Made by a program: the position numbers and the translations under genes. A stretch of 64,000 nt of DNA from Luminiphilus syltensis NOR5-1B (lineage in GTDB: Bacteria > Pseudomonadota > Gammaproteobacteria > Pseudomonadales > Halieaceae), in assembly GCF_000158175.1 (NCBI RefSeq), contig NZ_DS999411.1, positions 2,636,714-2,700,713 of the forward strand, read 5' to 3'. The notes beneath the pieces are model-generated. The model was not told the origin of the DNA and did no database searches. It saw nothing but the letters and a program-made list of their open reading frames with translations. This document shows positions 1 to 9,199 of the stretch, in pieces; the first letter of the stretch is position 1; each line of letters opens with the position of its first letter.

Positions 1-311
1 GACGACCGTCCTCTGATGCCGATATCGAAGATGCAGAGTTTTATGAGGATGGGGGTGCGCTGCACGACACGGAAAATCCGGAGAACTCCCTTTTTGGTGA
101 TGAGTTGGCTAAAGTGGTCAGTGACGCCCTGAACAGCCTCCCGGCAGAATTGAAGCGCGCATTGACACTGCGAGAATTTGAAGGTCTCAGCTATGAAGAA
201 ATTGCTGAGGTAATGGATTGTCCGGTAGGTACAGTACGGTCTCGGATATTTAGGGCGCGGGATGCGATCGACAGTAAGGTTCGTGTCCAAATGAGTGGTG
301 AACTGGAGTGA
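1..311 (+). CDS. rpoE: RNA polymerase sigma-E factor (AlgU/RpoE), 3' part
   Basis: This is the C-terminal third of an extracytoplasmic-function sigma factor of the RpoE/AlgU type; the 5' part lies outside the window and the reading frame enters at base 3. Visible are the linker residues DAEFYEDGGAL and then region 4, including LPAELKRALTLREFEG and the recognition helix-turn-helix YEEIAEVMDCPVGTVRSRIF, which contacts the -35 element. It directs transcription of envelope-stress genes. The next three genes are its anti-sigma factor RseA, RseB and RseC, then the MucD protease, the classical order seen in Pseudomonas and relatives. The stop codon lies just before the rseA start. Confidence 0.95.
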   Translation, partial: RPSSDADIEDAEFYEDGGALHDTENPENSLFGDELAKVVSDALNSLPAELKRALTLREFEGLSYEEIAEVMDCPVGTVRSRIFRARDAIDSKVRVQMSGELE

Positions 312-316
312 AAACC

Positions 317-886
317 ATGGCAACAGATGCGGTACGCGAGGCACTTTCGGCGATTGGCGATGGCGAGGGAACCGATCTCGACCTGGCGCGAGTGCTGAAG
401 GCTGTCGATGAGGACCCTTCGGTTCGCGAGGAATGGTTGCGTCAACAGCAAACGCGGGCCCGTATTACTCGGCAGCCAGCGGTTGAGATTGATGTCAGCG
501 CCGCAGTGAGCGCGGCAATTGCAGCGGCGCCGAAACAACAGCGACGATATAATCCGCTGGTTGGCGTCGCTGTGGCAGCTTCGGTAACGCTGGCCGTGGT
601 ATTCGGAGGGCAATTCGCGCTGCAGACCGGTTCAGCGCCCCTTGCCGAAGTGCCCGGCGGAGTGATGTCCTTACAGGGTATGCCTGTACAGGCCAGCTAT
701 GGTAGCAACGACAGGGTGCTTGGCCGTCTGGAGCGACCATCGCCGGCTTCCACCCCGGTGAATCCTTATTCACAACTGGCCCGCGAGCAATACCAACGCC
801 TCGGTGCAGAGCACGCCGCAGCTACCGCCGCGATCCAGCCCAACCCGCTAATCCCCCATGTTCGCCTCGCCGACGCGGAGCGCTAG
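317..886 (+). CDS. rseA: Anti-sigma-E factor RseA (MucA-like)
   Basis: Inner-membrane anti-sigma factor that holds sigma-E inactive until it is proteolysed. The product is 189 residues. The N-terminal cytoplasmic domain (about 1-55) should bind sigma-E; one membrane helix follows at about 79-100 (NPLVGVAVAASVTLAVVFGG), and the remainder would be periplasmic, where RseB binds. I chose the ATG at 317 because GGAG (305-308) sits 8 bases upstream. A GTG at 308 overlapping the sigma-factor stop would add three residues. The 3' end overlaps rseB by 29 bases, suggesting coupled translation. Identification rests strongly on context because the family diverges fast. Confidence 0.88.
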   Translation: MATDAVREALSAIGDGEGTDLDLARVLKAVDEDPSVREEWLRQQQTRARITRQPAVEIDVSAAVSAAIAAAPKQQRRYNPLVGVAVAASVTLAVVFGGQFALQTGSAPLAEVPGGVMSLQGMPVQASYGSNDRVLGRLERPSPASTPVNPYSQLAREQYQRLGAEHAAATAAIQPNPLIPHVRLADAER

Positions 887-1730
887 AACCCCAATCGCCC
901 GGTTTTCCCTAATAGTCGCCACACTGTTTCTGGTGGCAGGCCCGGTGCACGCAGATTGCAACCTCTCCCAGACGCTGCAAGACCGCATCAACACCATGCT
1001 GGGGGCTCACTCGCGCGTAGCCTACACGGGAACGCTATTGCTCGAACGCAATCAGCACCGCGAATTCGTCGATGTTCGTTCAGGAAATGGCGGTTCTGGG
1101 GCCAATCTTCGTCGCTTAAACGATGCACCCGGTTCGCCTCCAATCGCTTATCCATCAGAGCATGTCACCACGGTCGAGGCCTGTGAACTTGCCGAACACT
1201 ATGTTTTTGCGTCAGCCCCCGGTGATACCGTCGGTGGCAGGGAGACGTTGCGACTCAGTGCCCGACCGAGAGATCCACTCCGCTTTGGCTACGTCATGGA
1301 CCTCGATAAACAATTCGGCCTGCCACTGCGTGTTGTCACCGCGACTGCCGATGGCCAGATGCTCGAGCGCTATGAGTTCGCGTCTATCGAGATCAGCGCA
1401 ACACCCGACTCGTCGCAATCGCGATTACCGCAGATTGATTCTGATTTCGCGCTGTCAGAACTACCCCCCGGCTTCAAACTCATTGCATCGCGTACACAAC
1501 CCATGCCCGCGATGATTGTCAGCGATGGGCTTGCCGCTGCGACCGTGTTCATAGAGTCCGTCGAGCAGATTATTCAACCGGGGGAGGGTGGTCTCAATGA
1601 GGGTAGTACCGTTTCCTATACCCGCGGAGTTAATGGGCCAAGGGGTGGAATATTGGTTACTGTAGTCGGCGAGATCCCAATGGTGACAGCGCGTTTGCTC
1701 GCCGATGCCGTTCGGGTGCAACAAAACTAA
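858..1730 (+). CDS. rseB: Sigma-E regulatory protein RseB (MucB-like)
   Basis: Periplasmic protein that binds the periplasmic tail of RseA and protects it from site-1 cleavage until lipid or LPS signals release it. The 290-residue product starts with a signal peptide (arginines, then FSLIVATLFLVAGPVHA, cleavage predicted near residue 32). The N-terminal half has the LolA/LppX-like fold region (SRVAYTGTLLLERN). The C-terminal MucB/RseB domain starts near LPPGFKLIASRTQPM and has the typical HxFSDGL-like element as MIVSDGLAAATVFIE. It is a little shorter than E. coli RseB (about 318). It starts inside rseA, in the order sigma-E, RseA, RseB, RseC. Confidence 0.92.
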   Translation: MFASPTRSARTPIARFSLIVATLFLVAGPVHADCNLSQTLQDRINTMLGAHSRVAYTGTLLLERNQHREFVDVRSGNGGSGANLRRLNDAPGSPPIAYPSEHVTTVEACELAEHYVFASAPGDTVGGRETLRLSARPRDPLRFGYVMDLDKQFGLPLRVVTATADGQMLERYEFASIEISATPDSSQSRLPQIDSDFALSELPPGFKLIASRTQPMPAMIVSDGLAAATVFIESVEQIIQPGEGGLNEGSTVSYTRGVNGPRGGILVTVVGEIPMVTARLLADAVRVQQN

Positions 1731-1742
1731 AGGGTAGATGGC

Positions 1743-2210
1743 GTGTTGCAGGAAACAGGCAGAGTAGTGGCAGTGGAAACCGACGCCGTCTGGGTCGAAA
1801 CGGTCCGCAGTAGCGCCTGTGGGCGATGTGCAGCAAGGGCGGGATGCGGTCACGGTGCCCTGGCGTCAATCAGTGCATCGAAAGGGCTGATTCGCGCACT
1901 CACCGGTGAGCACGTGCAGGCCTCTGCCTGCGCTATCGATGATGAAGTCGATATAGAACTACCGGAACAGGCTGTGCTATACGGCTCGTTTCTGGTTTAT
2001 TTAGTCCCCTTGGTGCTCGCGATTGTCGGAACCATTATTGGCGAGCAGTTGGGCGAACTTGGCGCCGCCGCCGGTTTTGTTGCCGGCATCGCTGCAGGGT
2101 TTCTATTGATCCGCTGGCTACCCACCTTGACCCGCCGTTGGGCCTATTTCGAACCGCGGGTCGCGGCTGTCCGACGTCCCATCCAATCGATAGCCGTCGA
2201 ATCACACTGA
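1743..2210 (+). CDS. rseC: Sigma-E regulatory protein RseC (MucC-like)
   Basis: Small inner-membrane protein of the RseC/MucC family, thought to modulate sigma-E activity positively; in some bacteria the family is tied to Rnf/Rsx and SoxR reduction. The 155-residue product has an N-terminal cytoplasmic cysteine cluster (SACGRCAARAGCGHG, about residues 23-37) and two membrane helices (about 81-99, SFLVYLVPLVLAIVG, and about 107-124). The start is GTG at 1743; a nearby ATG at 1738 is in another frame. It lies 12 bases after rseB, so it is very likely cotranscribed. Confidence 0.9.
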   Translation: MLQETGRVVAVETDAVWVETVRSSACGRCAARAGCGHGALASISASKGLIRALTGEHVQASACAIDDEVDIELPEQAVLYGSFLVYLVPLVLAIVGTIIGEQLGELGAAAGFVAGIAAGFLLIRWLPTLTRRWAYFEPRVAAVRRPIQSIAVESH

Positions 2211-2239
2211 CGCTTTAAACTCTGTTTTAGGAGATTTTC

Positions 2240-3634
2240 ATGACACGAGTCATGCTTGTACTGTTATTGCTTTGGAGTCCGATTCTCTCGGCGCAGGCAC
2301 TGCCCGACTTCTCGTCCATTGTTGAGGACGCGACTCCAGCGGTTGTCAAAATTCTTGTCAGCTATGATGAAAAAGAGGCCATTGGACAGGTGCCTGACAT
2401 GCAGCAACTGCCCGAATACCTGCGCCGCTTCTTTGAGGGTAGGGGTGGCAACCCACAGCCCCGTGAACGAGCGAGTATTGGTTCAGGCTTTGTGATCTCC
2501 GAAGACGGGTATGTGGTTACGAATAATCACGTGGTTGAAGGTGCGTCCGGGGTCACTGTTCGATTGATTGATCGTCGGGATTATGACGCTGAAATTATTG
2601 GCCTCGACCCTCGATCCGACCTCGCATTGCTCAAGATCGATGCCGATGACCTGGCAACACTCAAGCTTGGACGCAACGACAAAACCAAAGTGGGGCAGTG
2701 GGTGCTTGCCATTGGTTCACCCTTTGGTCTCGATTTTTCGGTGTCAGCGGGTATTGTCAGCGCCAAGGGTAGAAGTTTACCGACGGAACGCGGCGAGAAT
2801 TACGTACCCTTTCTTCAGACCGATGTTGCCATTAATCCCGGCAACTCCGGCGGGCCGCTATTTAATATAGACGGCGAAGTGATTGGGGTGAACTCGCAGA
2901 TCTTTACCCGATCCGGGGGCTCAATCGGACTGTCTTTTGCGATACCCGTCAATGTCGTGCGCAACGTCGTCGAACAATTGAAGGAAAACGGAGAGGTCGT
3001 TCGCGGTTGGCTTGGGGTTAGTATTCAGGATGTCGATCGCAATCTGGCCGAGTCTTTTGGCCTTGATCGCCCGCAGGGCGCACTCGTGGCACAGGTAGGC
3101 GAGGATTCACCGGCAGAGCGTGCGGGTATTGAAGCCGGCGATGTCATTATTAAGTTTGACGGACAAACCATTGATACCTCCGCCGATCTTCCCCATGTTG
3201 TCGGGTTGCTCGCGCCCGGATCAATGGTCGATGCCCAGGTCATCCGTGACGGAAAGCGCATCACCCTCGAAGTCGAGGTCGGTGGCCTCGATGCCGACGA
3301 TCGTCCGTCAGTCGCAAGCTCCGGTAATGATGCGGGTAACAGCGATGTTCTGGGGATGGTGGTTGAGAGCGCCGACATGGAAGCTATGGCTGAACTGGGT
3401 CTCAATGGCGGCGTTCTGATTACCGCGATTCGACCAGACTCTCCCGCGGCCGATGCCAACGTGATGCCCGGGGATATTGTGACGCGCCTGGGTAATATTG
3501 CGGTCAGCGATCTTGAAGATTTCGCGGAGGCCGCTACCCAGCTGGAACCGGGAAAATCGGTCAGGCTGAGAGTCTTCCGACGTGGTTCGCCTTTATTTAT
3601 CGGAATCAGAGTGCCCAAGGAATCGCTCGAATAA
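2240..3634 (+). CDS. mucD: Periplasmic serine protease MucD/DegP (HtrA family)
   Basis: Periplasmic HtrA-type protease and chaperone that degrades misfolded envelope proteins. The 464-residue product has a signal peptide (about 1-20, ending AQA), a trypsin-like domain with catalytic triad His97 (TNNHVV), Asp127 (SDLALL) and Ser203 (GNSGGPLF), then two PDZ domains at about 255-350 and 370-460. A Gln-rich LA-loop-like insert (VPDMQQLPEYLRRFF) follows the first strand. The start ATG follows TTTTAGGAGATTTTC. It closes the sigma-E regulatory block, as mucD does in Pseudomonas, where it limits alginate-type envelope stress. Confidence 0.96.
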   Translation: MTRVMLVLLLLWSPILSAQALPDFSSIVEDATPAVVKILVSYDEKEAIGQVPDMQQLPEYLRRFFEGRGGNPQPRERASIGSGFVISEDGYVVTNNHVVEGASGVTVRLIDRRDYDAEIIGLDPRSDLALLKIDADDLATLKLGRNDKTKVGQWVLAIGSPFGLDFSVSAGIVSAKGRSLPTERGENYVPFLQTDVAINPGNSGGPLFNIDGEVIGVNSQIFTRSGGSIGLSFAIPVNVVRNVVEQLKENGEVVRGWLGVSIQDVDRNLAESFGLDRPQGALVAQVGEDSPAERAGIEAGDVIIKFDGQTIDTSADLPHVVGLLAPGSMVDAQVIRDGKRITLEVEVGGLDADDRPSVASSGNDAGNSDVLGMVVESADMEAMAELGLNGGVLITAIRPDSPAADANVMPGDIVTRLGNIAVSDLEDFAEAATQLEPGKSVRLRVFRRGSPLFIGIRVPKESLE

Positions 3635-3663
3635 GAGTCAATGCACTGGGCGGCTGTGTGCGC

Positions 3664-3669
3664 TAGAAT
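3664..3669 (+). promoter_or_regulatory. Possible -10 box upstream of lepA
   Basis: TAGAAT sits between GC-rich flanks, 78 bases before the lepA start and just after mucD. No convincing -35 element is visible at the proper distance. It would allow lepA-lepB to be transcribed independently of the sigma-E operon. This is a weak, position-based call. Confidence 0.25.
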
Positions 3670-3746
3670 CGCGCGCTTTCCAGGCTTGGCTGAGGGCGAC
3701 CTGTCCCAGCTTGGAGCGACGCGTAATTAAACGAGGCTGCCCCTGA

Positions 3747-5546
3747 GTGACCGATCTTAGTCACATTCGAAACTTTTCGATTATTGCCCACATTGATCAC
3801 GGCAAATCCACGCTTGCGGACCGTTTTATCCAGCATTGTGGTGGCCTTACACAGCGAGAGATGGCTGAGCAGGTGCTCGATTCGATGGATATCGAGCGCG
3901 AGCGTGGGATTACCATCAAGGCGCAAAGCGTGACGCTGCAATACACGGCCCGCAGTGGTGAAACCTACCAACTCAATTTTATCGACACCCCCGGGCATGT
4001 CGACTTTTCCTACGAGGTGTCGCGCTCACTGGCCGCCTGTGAGGGTGCGCTGCTCGTCGTTGATGCCGGCCAAGGCGTCGAGGCGCAGTCGGTGGCGAAT
4101 TGCTACACCGCTATTGAGCAAGGCCTTGAGGTCTTGCCAATTCTCAACAAGATGGACTTGCCCCAAGCCGATCCCGATCGTGTGAAGCTCGAAATCGAGG
4201 AAATCATCGGAATCGATGCCACTGAGGCCATTCCAGTGAGTGCGAAAACCGGACTTGGGATCGAAGACGCTCTAGAATATTTAATCGACAACATACCGCC
4301 TCCGGAAGGCAATCGTGAAGCGCCGCTGCAGGCGCTTATCATCGACAGCTGGTTCGACACGTATCTTGGCGTGGTGTCACTGGTGCGGGTCACCCAGGGT
4401 GTATTGAAAAAACGCGAGAAGTTCATTGTTCGATCAACCGGTAAGCAACATAACGCAGATATCGTCGGTGTTTTTACACCGCGAAGAACGGAAACCAGCG
4501 CCTTGCAAGCGGGGGAGGTGGGTTACGTCGTCGCCGGCATCAAGGACATCAAAGGAGCGCCGGTCGGCGACACCCTGATTAGTGCAAAACACCCGGATAC
4601 GGCGGCGTTGCCAGGGTTCAAGCAGGTCAAACCCCAGGTTTACGCCGGTATATTCACCGTCAGTTCCGACGATTACGAGGATTTCCGTGACGCTCTGGGG
4701 AAGCTGACACTAAACGATGCCTCGTTGTTTTATGAACCCGAAACCTCCGATGCCCTTGGCTTTGGTTTTCGCTGCGGTTTTCTCGGTATGCTGCACATGG
4801 AGATTATCCAGGAACGACTTGAGCGCGAATACGATCTTGATCTGATCACGACGGCGCCAACAGTGATTTATGAGGTGGTGAAGAAAAGTGGGGAGACCAT
4901 CAGCGTTGACAACCCTTCGAAGTTACCCGACGTCGCTGATATCGAGCAAATGCGTGAACCGATCGCCCGCTGCAACATTCTGACTCCCCAGGAATACCTC
5001 GGCAACGTGATCACCCTGTGTTCGGAAAAGCGTGGCAATCAGGTTGATCTGCAGTTTCTGGGTCAACAGGTAGCAGTAACTTATGACTTGCCCATGGCTG
5101 AGGTGGTTCTGGATTTCTTTGATCGTTTGAAGTCGGTGAGTCGCGGTTACGCTTCACTCGATTACAGCTTTGAACGCTTCGAGGCGGCCCCCTTGTCGCG
5201 TCTTGATGTACTGATCAACGGTGATCGTGTCGATGCACTCGCTGTTATTGTTCATCGTGATTATCTGCAATCCCGCGGCCGCGTGCTGACGGAAAAAATG
5301 AAAGAATTGATACCCCGGCAAATGTTCGATGTGGCGATTCAGGCTGCCGTTGGGGGTAAGATTGTGGCTCGTCAAACCGTCAAGGCGCTGCGCAAGAACG
5401 TGACTGCGAAATGTTATGGCGGCGACGTTAGCCGCAAGAGAAAGCTGCTCGACAAACAGAAGGCCGGAAAGAAGCGAATGAAGCAGGTAGGCAATGTAGA
5501 GATTCCTCAATCCGCCTTTCTCGCCGTACTCCAGGTCGATAATTGA
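3747..5546 (+). CDS. lepA: Translation elongation factor 4 (LepA/EF4)
   Basis: Ribosome-associated GTPase (EF4) acting in translation or ribosome assembly. The 599-residue product matches the family length. GTPase motifs: G1 AHIDHGKS (14-21), G3 DTPGH (80-84), G4 NKMD (134-137). EF-G-like domains and the LepA-specific C-terminal domain follow (ending [20 protein letters not shown], the basic tail typical of LepA). The start is GTG at 3747; the deduced N-terminus [19 protein letters not shown] aligns with E. coli LepA. It is followed 51 bases later by lepB, the usual lepA-lepB pair. Confidence 0.98.
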   Translation: MTDLSHIRNFSIIAHIDHGKSTLADRFIQHCGGLTQREMAEQVLDSMDIERERGITIKAQSVTLQYTARSGETYQLNFIDTPGHVDFSYEVSRSLAACEGALLVVDAGQGVEAQSVANCYTAIEQGLEVLPILNKMDLPQADPDRVKLEIEEIIGIDATEAIPVSAKTGLGIEDALEYLIDNIPPPEGNREAPLQALIIDSWFDTYLGVVSLVRVTQGVLKKREKFIVRSTGKQHNADIVGVFTPRRTETSALQAGEVGYVVAGIKDIKGAPVGDTLISAKHPDTAALPGFKQVKPQVYAGIFTVSSDDYEDFRDALGKLTLNDASLFYEPETSDALGFGFRCGFLGMLHMEIIQERLEREYDLDLITTAPTVIYEVVKKSGETISVDNPSKLPDVADIEQMREPIARCNILTPQEYLGNVITLCSEKRGNQVDLQFLGQQVAVTYDLPMAEVVLDFFDRLKSVSRGYASLDYSFERFEAAPLSRLDVLINGDRVDALAVIVHRDYLQSRGRVLTEKMKELIPRQMFDVAIQAAVGGKIVARQTVKALRKNVTAKCYGGDVSRKRKLLDKQKAGKKRMKQVGNVEIPQSAFLAVLQVDN

Positions 5547-5597
5547 TTTCGATAACAGTGATGACTTGCCCACCTACCCAGATCCGAGGGAACGAGA

Positions 5598-6434
5598 GTG
5601 AATATTGATTTTCCGCTAATCCTGGTCATTCTTGTTTTTGGCAGCGGTGCTATCTGGTTGGCAGACAGTGTGTTTGCGGCCCGTTCACGTCGAGCAAAGG
5701 TAAAGCAGCTGGGCGAAAAATACCCACAATGGCAGCAGGCCGGCAGCGCAGATTCCATTCAGTTCGCCGAAGCCGTTCGACAAGAGGCGGCTGAGCCCGT
5801 AATCGTTGAGTACGCGAAGTCATTCTTTCCGGTACTGGCGGCCGTGTTTATTCTTCGATCTTTCATTTATGAGCCCTTCCAGATTCCCTCCTCATCCATG
5901 GAACCCACGCTCGATGTTGGGGACTACATTCTGGTAGACAAGTTTAGCTACGGCCTGCGACTGCCGGTTATTCGCAATAAGGTCATTCCTATCGGCGAGC
6001 CGGCCCGGGGAGATGTGATGGTGTTTTTCCCACCGCATCAGAACTCCACCTATTATATCAAGCGGGTCATTGGTATACCCGGAGACCGAGTCGAGTACAG
6101 CGACAAGCAGTTAAGTGTCAATGGTGACCCACTACCCTTGGAATGGCTCGGGGAGAGTGCCGGCGGGGTGACATTGAACGTCGGTAATGAGACGGTCGAT
6201 GGTGACGACCATCTCATGCAGGTCGATGACAGGCGGCCGGCCAGGGACTTTTCAATAGTGGTGAAGCCCGGGCATTACTTTATGATGGGCGATAATCGCG
6301 ACAACAGCAGCGATAGTCGTGTGTGGGGCCAGGTGCCCGAAAAGGATATTGTTGGCAAAGCTGTTGCCATCTGGATGCATTGGGAGTCATTCTTCAGCAT
6401 CCCATCCTTTGACCGGACTGGTGCTATTGACTGA
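5598..6434 (+). CDS. lepB: Signal peptidase I (LepB)
   Basis: Inner-membrane serine/lysine protease that removes signal peptides from secreted preproteins. The 278-residue product has two N-terminal membrane helices (about 5-26 and 75-93), then the periplasmic catalytic domain. The nucleophile is Ser100 in IPSSSMEPT and the general base Lys155 in YYIKRVIGIPGD; the later box GDNRDNSSDSR is also present. The GTG start at 5598 is preceded by GAGGG at 7-base spacing. It lies between lepA and rnc, as in most gammaproteobacteria. Confidence 0.97.
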   Translation: MNIDFPLILVILVFGSGAIWLADSVFAARSRRAKVKQLGEKYPQWQQAGSADSIQFAEAVRQEAAEPVIVEYAKSFFPVLAAVFILRSFIYEPFQIPSSSMEPTLDVGDYILVDKFSYGLRLPVIRNKVIPIGEPARGDVMVFFPPHQNSTYYIKRVIGIPGDRVEYSDKQLSVNGDPLPLEWLGESAGGVTLNVGNETVDGDDHLMQVDDRRPARDFSIVVKPGHYFMMGDNRDNSSDSRVWGQVPEKDIVGKAVAIWMHWESFFSIPSFDRTGAID

Positions 6435-6452
6435 TCAACTGGAGTATTCGCA

Positions 6453-6848
6453 ATGATCTACCCGACGGGGCTAAAAAACTCACAGCAAGGTTTTACCTTC
6501 TGGGGGGTCGCTCTCAATCTTCTGGTGCTTGGTGCGGTGTTAATTCTGGTGCTCCGGATAACGCCGACCTACATGGAATATCTCACGGTTAAGGACGTCC
6601 TGAACCGGGCGGTTCAGGAATTCGACCCTGAGCTGGAAACTCGATCTGATTTGAAATTACGTATCGGCAAACTCCTGCGCACCAGCCAGATTTACGATTT
6701 CACTCTGGATGACGTCGATATCATCCGGGAGCGAGACATATTGGTCATCAACGCCAATTACGAACGTCGATTTCCGATCATCTGGATCATCGATGGCGTT
6801 ATGAAGTTTGAGGATTTGGTGATTGAAACACCTCCGGCTGGAAGTTGA
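6453..6848 (+). CDS. DUF4845 single-pass membrane protein
   Basis: A 131-residue protein of unknown function found between lepB and rnc in many pseudomonads. The N-terminus resembles a type IV pilin-like leader (SQQGFTFWGVALNLLVLGAV), giving one membrane helix at about residues 17-37. The rest is a small periplasmic alpha/beta domain (PTYMEYLTVKDVLNRAV, then FPIIWIIDG near the C-terminus). No catalytic motif is visible. The stop codon overlaps the rnc TTG start, so translation is coupled to RNase III. The family call is from context and length, with no search done. Confidence 0.8.
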   Translation: MIYPTGLKNSQQGFTFWGVALNLLVLGAVLILVLRITPTYMEYLTVKDVLNRAVQEFDPELETRSDLKLRIGKLLRTSQIYDFTLDDVDIIRERDILVINANYERRFPIIWIIDGVMKFEDLVIETPPAGS

Positions 6849-7534
6849 CCTCCTCGTTATCCGCATTGCGTCGCCAATCGCTCGAACAGGCGATAGGCTA
6901 CCACTTTCGCGATTCCACACTGCTGCAACGGGCACTTACCCACCGCAGTGCCAGTAGAGCCAATAACGAGCGCCTGGAATTTCTGGGGGACTCAGTTATC
7001 AATCACATTGTCGCCGAGGCCCTTTTTCTCAAGTTTCCCGACGCAGATGAAGGGCAGTTAACACGACTCAGAGCGATCTTGGTTCGTGGTGAGTATCTCG
7101 CGGGTCTAGCCCACGGACTTGAATTGGCAGACGCGTTGATACTGGGGGCTGGCGAGCGCAAAAGTGGTGGCCGTCAGCGGCGCTCCATACTCGCCGATGC
7201 AGTGGAGGCCATTGCTGGGGCCATGCTGATCGATAGTGAGTTCGCCACAGTGCGGAAGGTCGTATTGCAGTGGTATCACGAGGGGCTGGATGAGATAACG
7301 CTTGATGCGGTAAAGGATCCCAAAACCCGGCTTCAGGAATGGCTGCAGGCACGGGGGGAGGAGCTCCCGAGCTACGATTTGGTTCAGGTCGATGGTGAAG
7401 ATCATCGACAGTCATTTACGGTAACTTGTCAGCTTGCGGGTCGCGATCTGGCGCTCACCGGGCGGGGCAGTAGTCGTCGAAGAGCAGAGCAGGCGGCGGC
7501 AAAGGCCACCCTGGAGCGATTGGAAAGTGACTGA
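6845..7534 (+). CDS. rnc: Ribonuclease III
   Basis: Double-strand-specific endoribonuclease that processes rRNA precursors and some mRNAs. The 229-residue product has the RNase III signature NERLEFLGDS (about 40-49), the second acidic patch ILADAVEAIAGAMLID with the metal-binding Asp and Glu, and a C-terminal double-stranded RNA-binding domain (DPKTRLQEWLQ to RAEQAAAKATLERL). The TTG start at 6845 overlaps the upstream stop (TTGA). It is followed by era with an 8-base overlap, the conserved rnc-era pair. Confidence 0.97.
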   Translation: MTSSLSALRRQSLEQAIGYHFRDSTLLQRALTHRSASRANNERLEFLGDSVINHIVAEALFLKFPDADEGQLTRLRAILVRGEYLAGLAHGLELADALILGAGERKSGGRQRRSILADAVEAIAGAMLIDSEFATVRKVVLQWYHEGLDEITLDAVKDPKTRLQEWLQARGEELPSYDLVQVDGEDHRQSFTVTCQLAGRDLALTGRGSSRRRAEQAAAKATLERLESD

Positions 7535-8429
7535 AGACAAACCCTCCAAATGCGGATACGTCGCTATCGTCGGTCGACCCAATGTGGGCAAGTCGACGCT
7601 TTTGAATTACCTGCTTGGTCAGAAGATCAGCATCACCTCTCGAAAACCACAAACTACACGTAATCAGGTGCTGGGTATAAAAACGGATGGCAATACCCAG
7701 ATTATTTTTGTCGACACCCCTGGGATTCACAGTTCAGAGCCAAGGGCAATTAACCGATTTATGAACCGTACAGCCGCTGCAGCGGTCAACGATGTCGATC
7801 TTGTTCTACAGGTTTGCGATCGGAATCGCTGGACCGAAGAGGACGATTTGGTACTCAGTGCGGCATCAAAAAGCGCGGCTCCCGTCGCTCTCGTTATCAA
7901 TAAGGTAGACCTGCTGGATCACCCTGATCAATTGTTGAACTTCGCAGAGACGATGACCCAGAAACACAACTTCACTGGGGTTTTCCCCATTTCAGCCCTG
8001 CGTAACAAGCAGCTCGATACCCTCGATGATTTTATCGCCGATAAAATGCCCGAGGGACCTCATTTTTTTCCCGATGATCAGGTGACTGATCGGAGCGAGC
8101 GCTTTCTGGCCGCAGAGCTTATTCGCGAAAAAATCGTCCGCCAGCTCGGGGACGAGCTGCCGTATACCACCGCGGTCGAAATCGAAGATTTTTCGCTACA
8201 GGGTAAAACCCTTCATATCGCGGCGCTTATCTATGTCGAGCGAGATGGCCAAAAGCGGATATTGATTGGTGAGGGCGGTAGCCGATTACGGTCCATCGGT
8301 ACCGACGCACGCAAGGATATGGAACGAGCCTTCGATAGCAAAGTGATGTTGAAGTTGTGGGTCAAAGTAAAGTCTGGCTGGTCAGACGATCTCCGCGCTC
8401 TTCGCAGTCTCGGTTATGAGGATCGCTGA
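7527..8429 (+). CDS. era: GTPase Era
   Basis: Essential GTPase that binds the 3' end of 16S rRNA and assists 30S assembly. From the GTG at 7527 the product is 300 residues, the family length. G1 is GRPNVGKS (16-23), G3 DTPGIH, G4 NKVD; the C-terminal KH domain contains GEGGSRLRSIGTDARKDMER. An open frame extends 93 bases further upstream inside rnc, but the start at 7527 gives the expected N-terminus MTEDKPSKCGYVAIVGRP and overlaps the rnc stop by 8 bases. Confidence 0.97.
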   Translation: MTEDKPSKCGYVAIVGRPNVGKSTLLNYLLGQKISITSRKPQTTRNQVLGIKTDGNTQIIFVDTPGIHSSEPRAINRFMNRTAAAAVNDVDLVLQVCDRNRWTEEDDLVLSAASKSAAPVALVINKVDLLDHPDQLLNFAETMTQKHNFTGVFPISALRNKQLDTLDDFIADKMPEGPHFFPDDQVTDRSERFLAAELIREKIVRQLGDELPYTTAVEIEDFSLQGKTLHIAALIYVERDGQKRILIGEGGSRLRSIGTDARKDMERAFDSKVMLKLWVKVKSGWSDDLRALRSLGYEDR

Positions 8430-8431
8430 AG

Positions 8432-9199
8432 GTGCTGCCTTCGCTACAGCCTGCTTGGGTGCTGCATCGGCGTAGCTACGGCGATAACGGTCTGTTACTC
8501 GAAGTTTTCACGCATGAAACCGGTCGCCTGTCAGCGGTAGCAAAAGGCGTGCATCGTCGCTCCAGGGGCGGTGCAAAATCAGGTCTGCTACAACCGTTTA
8601 CCCCTTTGCTGATTACCCTGGCGGGAAATTCAGATCTGAAGCAGTTACGGCAAATAGAGTCTGCCGGGGCCAATTTGCGACTCGATAGGGAGGCGATGAT
8701 CAGCGCGTTGTACGTGAATGAACTGCTCGTGCGTTTGCTGCCGAAATTTGATCCACAGCCGCAGTTATTCGCGGACTACGGTTCGTCGCTACAGGATATG
8801 AAGGCAGGTGGTAACGAGCCGGTGTTAAGGCGTTTCGAATGGCGGCTTCTTGAAGCGTTGGGTTACCAGCCCAATTTGTCCTGTGATGTTTTGGGCGAGT
8901 CACTGCTTGGCCATCGACGTTACGCCCTGGACCCAACCCGGGGTCTTGTCGGTGTGGATGATACGGAGACTGACAATAGCGGCTTTACAGGGAACACCTT
9001 GATTCGTGTCATCGACGCCCTTGAAAATCATTCCGAGTTTGATAGAGAGGCGCTTGCCTGTGCCAAATACATCAGCCGCCGCGCCCTGAAAGTGCAACTG
9101 GGTGACAAACCTCTGCGCAGTCGTGAGCTTGCCCGTGCTTTCCTATCCGGTTCAACGAGGGTGCCCGCTGCCCGCGCCGACGGGCTAAACCCCCGATGA
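8432..9199 (+). CDS. recO: DNA repair protein RecO
   Basis: RecFOR-pathway mediator that loads RecA onto SSB-covered single-stranded DNA. The 255-residue product has the N-terminal OB fold (PAWVLHRRSYGDNGLLLEVF, then TGRLSAVAKGVHRRSRGG) and a helical C-terminal domain (LRRFEWRLLEALGYQP). Zinc-binding cysteines of Gram-positive RecO are absent, as in enterobacterial RecO. The start is GTG, two bases after era. The stop overlaps the acpS start as ATGA. In many relatives pdxJ lies between recO and acpS; it is missing here. Confidence 0.95.
   Translation: MLPSLQPAWVLHRRSYGDNGLLLEVFTHETGRLSAVAKGVHRRSRGGAKSGLLQPFTPLLITLAGNSDLKQLRQIESAGANLRLDREAMISALYVNELLVRLLPKFDPQPQLFADYGSSLQDMKAGGNEPVLRRFEWRLLEALGYQPNLSCDVLGESLLGHRRYALDPTRGLVGVDDTETDNSGFTGNTLIRVIDALENHSEFDREALACAKYISRRALKVQLGDKPLRSRELARAFLSGSTRVPAARADGLNPR

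Noticed and set aside
1738-1760. ATG at 1738 as the start of rseC
   Set aside because: It is in a different frame from the RseC-coding frame, whose first start is the GTG at 1743.
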